64,000 nt of DNA, from the NCBI GenBank assembly GCA_947396885.1, contig OX377206.1, positions 46,297,631-46,361,630 of the forward strand, written 5' to 3'. The notes under the pieces were generated by a model. That model did no database searches, was not told the DNA's origin, and worked only from the letters and a program-made list of their open reading frames with translations. The DNA comes from Heligmosomoides polygyrus polygyrus. Its lineage: Eukaryota > Nematoda > Chromadorea > Rhabditida > Heligmosomidae. The translations under genes were made by a program, and so were the position numbers. Below are positions 62,504 to 64,000 of this stretch, piece after piece (positions within the stretch are counted from its first letter, which is position 1; the number at the start of each line of letters is the position of its first letter).

Positions 62504-64000
62504 ACGCACGTTGAACGACGTCCAGTGTTCGCCTTTTGAATCTCTACCCACGTTGGGCGACGTCTGCGGCACTTCTTCTGAATCTGAGGTAGTTGAACGA
62601 CGTCTAGCCCCCCCCCCCTAGTCATTACATAATTTGGACGACGTCTGGGGCACGCCTTCTGAATGCTGACGCACGTTGAACGACGTCCAGTGTTCGCCTT
62701 TTGAATCTCTACCCACGTTGGGCGACGTCTGCGGCACTTCTTCTGAACCCTGACGTACGTTGAACGACGTCTTGCTCCCCCCCCCCAATCATTACGTAAG
62801 TTGGACGACGTCTAGGGTACGCCTTCTAAATCCCTATGCACCTTGGACGACGTCTAGGGCACGCATTCAAAATCCCCGACTCACGAAGGACGACGTCTAG
62901 GGTAGCCTTCTGAATGCTGACGCACGTTGAACGACGTCCAGTGTTCGCCTTTTGAATCTCTACCCACGTTGGGCGACGTCTGCGGCATTTCTTCTGAACC
63001 GTGACATACGATGAACGACGTCTAGCCCCCCCCCCACCTAATCATTACGTAGGTGGGACGACGTCCAGGGTACGTCTTCTGAATGCTGACGCACGTTGAA
63101 CGACGTCCAGGGTTCGCCTTTTGAATGCTGACGCACGTTGAACGACGTCCAGTGTTCGCCTTTTGAATCTCTGCCCACGTTGGGCGACGTCTGCGGCATT
63201 TCTTCTGAATCTGAGGTAGTTGAACGACGTCTAGCCCCCCCCTAGTCATTTCATAATTTGGACGACGTCTAGGGCACGCCTTCTGAATCCCTATGCACCT
63301 TGGACGACGTCTAGGGCACGCATTCAAAATCCCCGACTCACGAAGGACGACGTCTAGGGTAGCCTTCTGAATGCTCACGCACGTTGAACGACGTCCAGTG
63401 TTCGCCTTTTGAATCTCTACCCACGCTGGGCGACGTCTGCGGCATTTCTTCTGAACCGTGACATACGTTGAACGACGTCTAGCTCCCCCTCCTAATTATT
63501 GCATAAGTTGGACGACGTCTAGGGCACGCCTTCTGAATCCCTATGCACCTTGGACGACGTCTAGGGCACGCATTCAAAATCCCCGACTCACGAAGGACGA
63601 CGTCTAGGGTAGCCTTCTAAATGCTGACGCACGTTGAACGACGTCCAGTGTTCGCCTTTTGAATCTCTACCCACGCTGGGCGACGTCTGCGGCACTTCTT
63701 CTGAACCCTGACGTACGTTGAACGACGTCTAGCTCCCCCCTAATCATTACGTAAGTTGGACGACGTCTAGGGCACGCCTTCTGAATGCTGAGGCACGTTG
63801 AACGACGTCCAGGGTTCGCCTTTTGAATGCTGACGCACGTTGAACGACGTCCAGTGTTCGCCTTTTGAATCTCTGCCCACGTTGAGCGACGTCTGCGGCA
63901 TTTCTTCTGAATCTGAGGTAGTTGAACGACGTCTAGCCCCCCCCCTAGTCATTTCATAATTTGGACGACGTCTAGGGCACGCCTTCTGAATCCCTATGCA
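62504..64000. repeat. 1.58-kb tandem super-repeat, copy 3 (cut by the window end)
   Basis: ACATACGATGAAC recurs at 63010 and the hairpin at 63033. Near the end it carries GCTGAGGCACG (about 63787) and GTTGAGCGACG (63891). The latter is shared with 56605, so this copy may lead into a further round of the 2.54-kb type. It continues past the window. Confidence 0.85.

Larger units (their letters stand above)
1..64000. repeat. Satellite DNA array, 42-bp monomers in 250-bp and larger HORs
   Basis: The window is one head-to-tail tandem array. Every stretch of about 42 bp carries the core CGACGTC, usually preceded by ACGTTGA, ACGTTGG or AAGTTGGA, and followed by a more variable half that often ends in TTCTGAAT. 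I saw no inverted monomer and no interruption by unrelated sequence. Six monomer types alternate in a fixed order in the 250-bp units; shorter four-monomer and single-monomer modules occur in the mosaic regions. This organisation is known from eukaryotic satellites. I do not recognise the family and cannot name the host. Centromeric, pericentromeric and subtelomeric locations are all possible. No unique sequence anchors either end. Confidence 0.97.

Noticed and set aside
1..64000. LTR, TIR or other transposon boundaries
   Set aside because: No terminal repeats with target-site duplications, no coding remnants and no poly-A tails were seen. The short inverted repeats are internal to monomers and lie only 9 bases apart.
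1..64000. A hidden gene system or accessory locus
   Set aside because: Reading from end to end, every stretch can be assigned to one of the monomer classes. No stretch longer than a few bases falls outside the repeat.

Overview
All 64 kb are tandemly repeated satellite DNA. I see no gene, RNA gene, transposon, CRISPR array or unique-sequence anchor. The basic unit is a monomer of about 42 bp (range 40-43), always in the same orientation, with the nearly invariant core CGACGTC. Six diverged monomer types (here M1-M6, core-to-core spacings 42, 42, 40, 42, 43 and 41 bp) form a 250-bp higher-order repeat (HOR). This architecture is typical of eukaryotic centromeric, pericentromeric or subtelomeric heterochromatin. 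The sequence does not identify the organism. CpG is not visibly depleted and base composition is close to 50% G+C.

Layout. 1-2250: nine 250-bp units. 2001-3740: two copies of an 870-bp, 21-monomer super-repeat. 3741-6993: mosaic of rearranged units, first poly-C rich (class D), then hairpin rich (class E). 6994-10612: a 1.66-kb tandem duplication plus a partial third copy. 10613-20621: a homogeneous 250-bp array organised into 2.25-2.75-kb super-repeats. 20622-24601: 870-bp-type repeats (class C). 24602-27851: thirteen exact-length 250-bp units with a 1250-bp super-period. 27852-34147: class C again, sharing private variants with 20.8-24.6 kb at a constant offset of about 8.26 kb. 34148-51560: alternating D, E and C mosaics with local tandem duplications of about 1.26, 1.59, 0.85 and 1.12 kb. 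51561-64000: C and D mosaic, including a 2.54-kb tandem duplication and a 1.58-kb unit present almost three times.

The same modules recur at many scales, with rare single-base variants marking which copies share recent ancestry. This fits unequal exchange and segmental amplification rather than gene content. The most distinctive sequence-level signal is a subclass of the M3/M4 junction in which three separate base differences each complete a pairing, giving a perfect 8-bp inverted repeat around a 9-base loop. It occurs about 60 times. Adjacent pure C tracts vary in length between otherwise matching copies. Open reading frames exist only because 42 is divisible by three; I do not consider any of them a gene.
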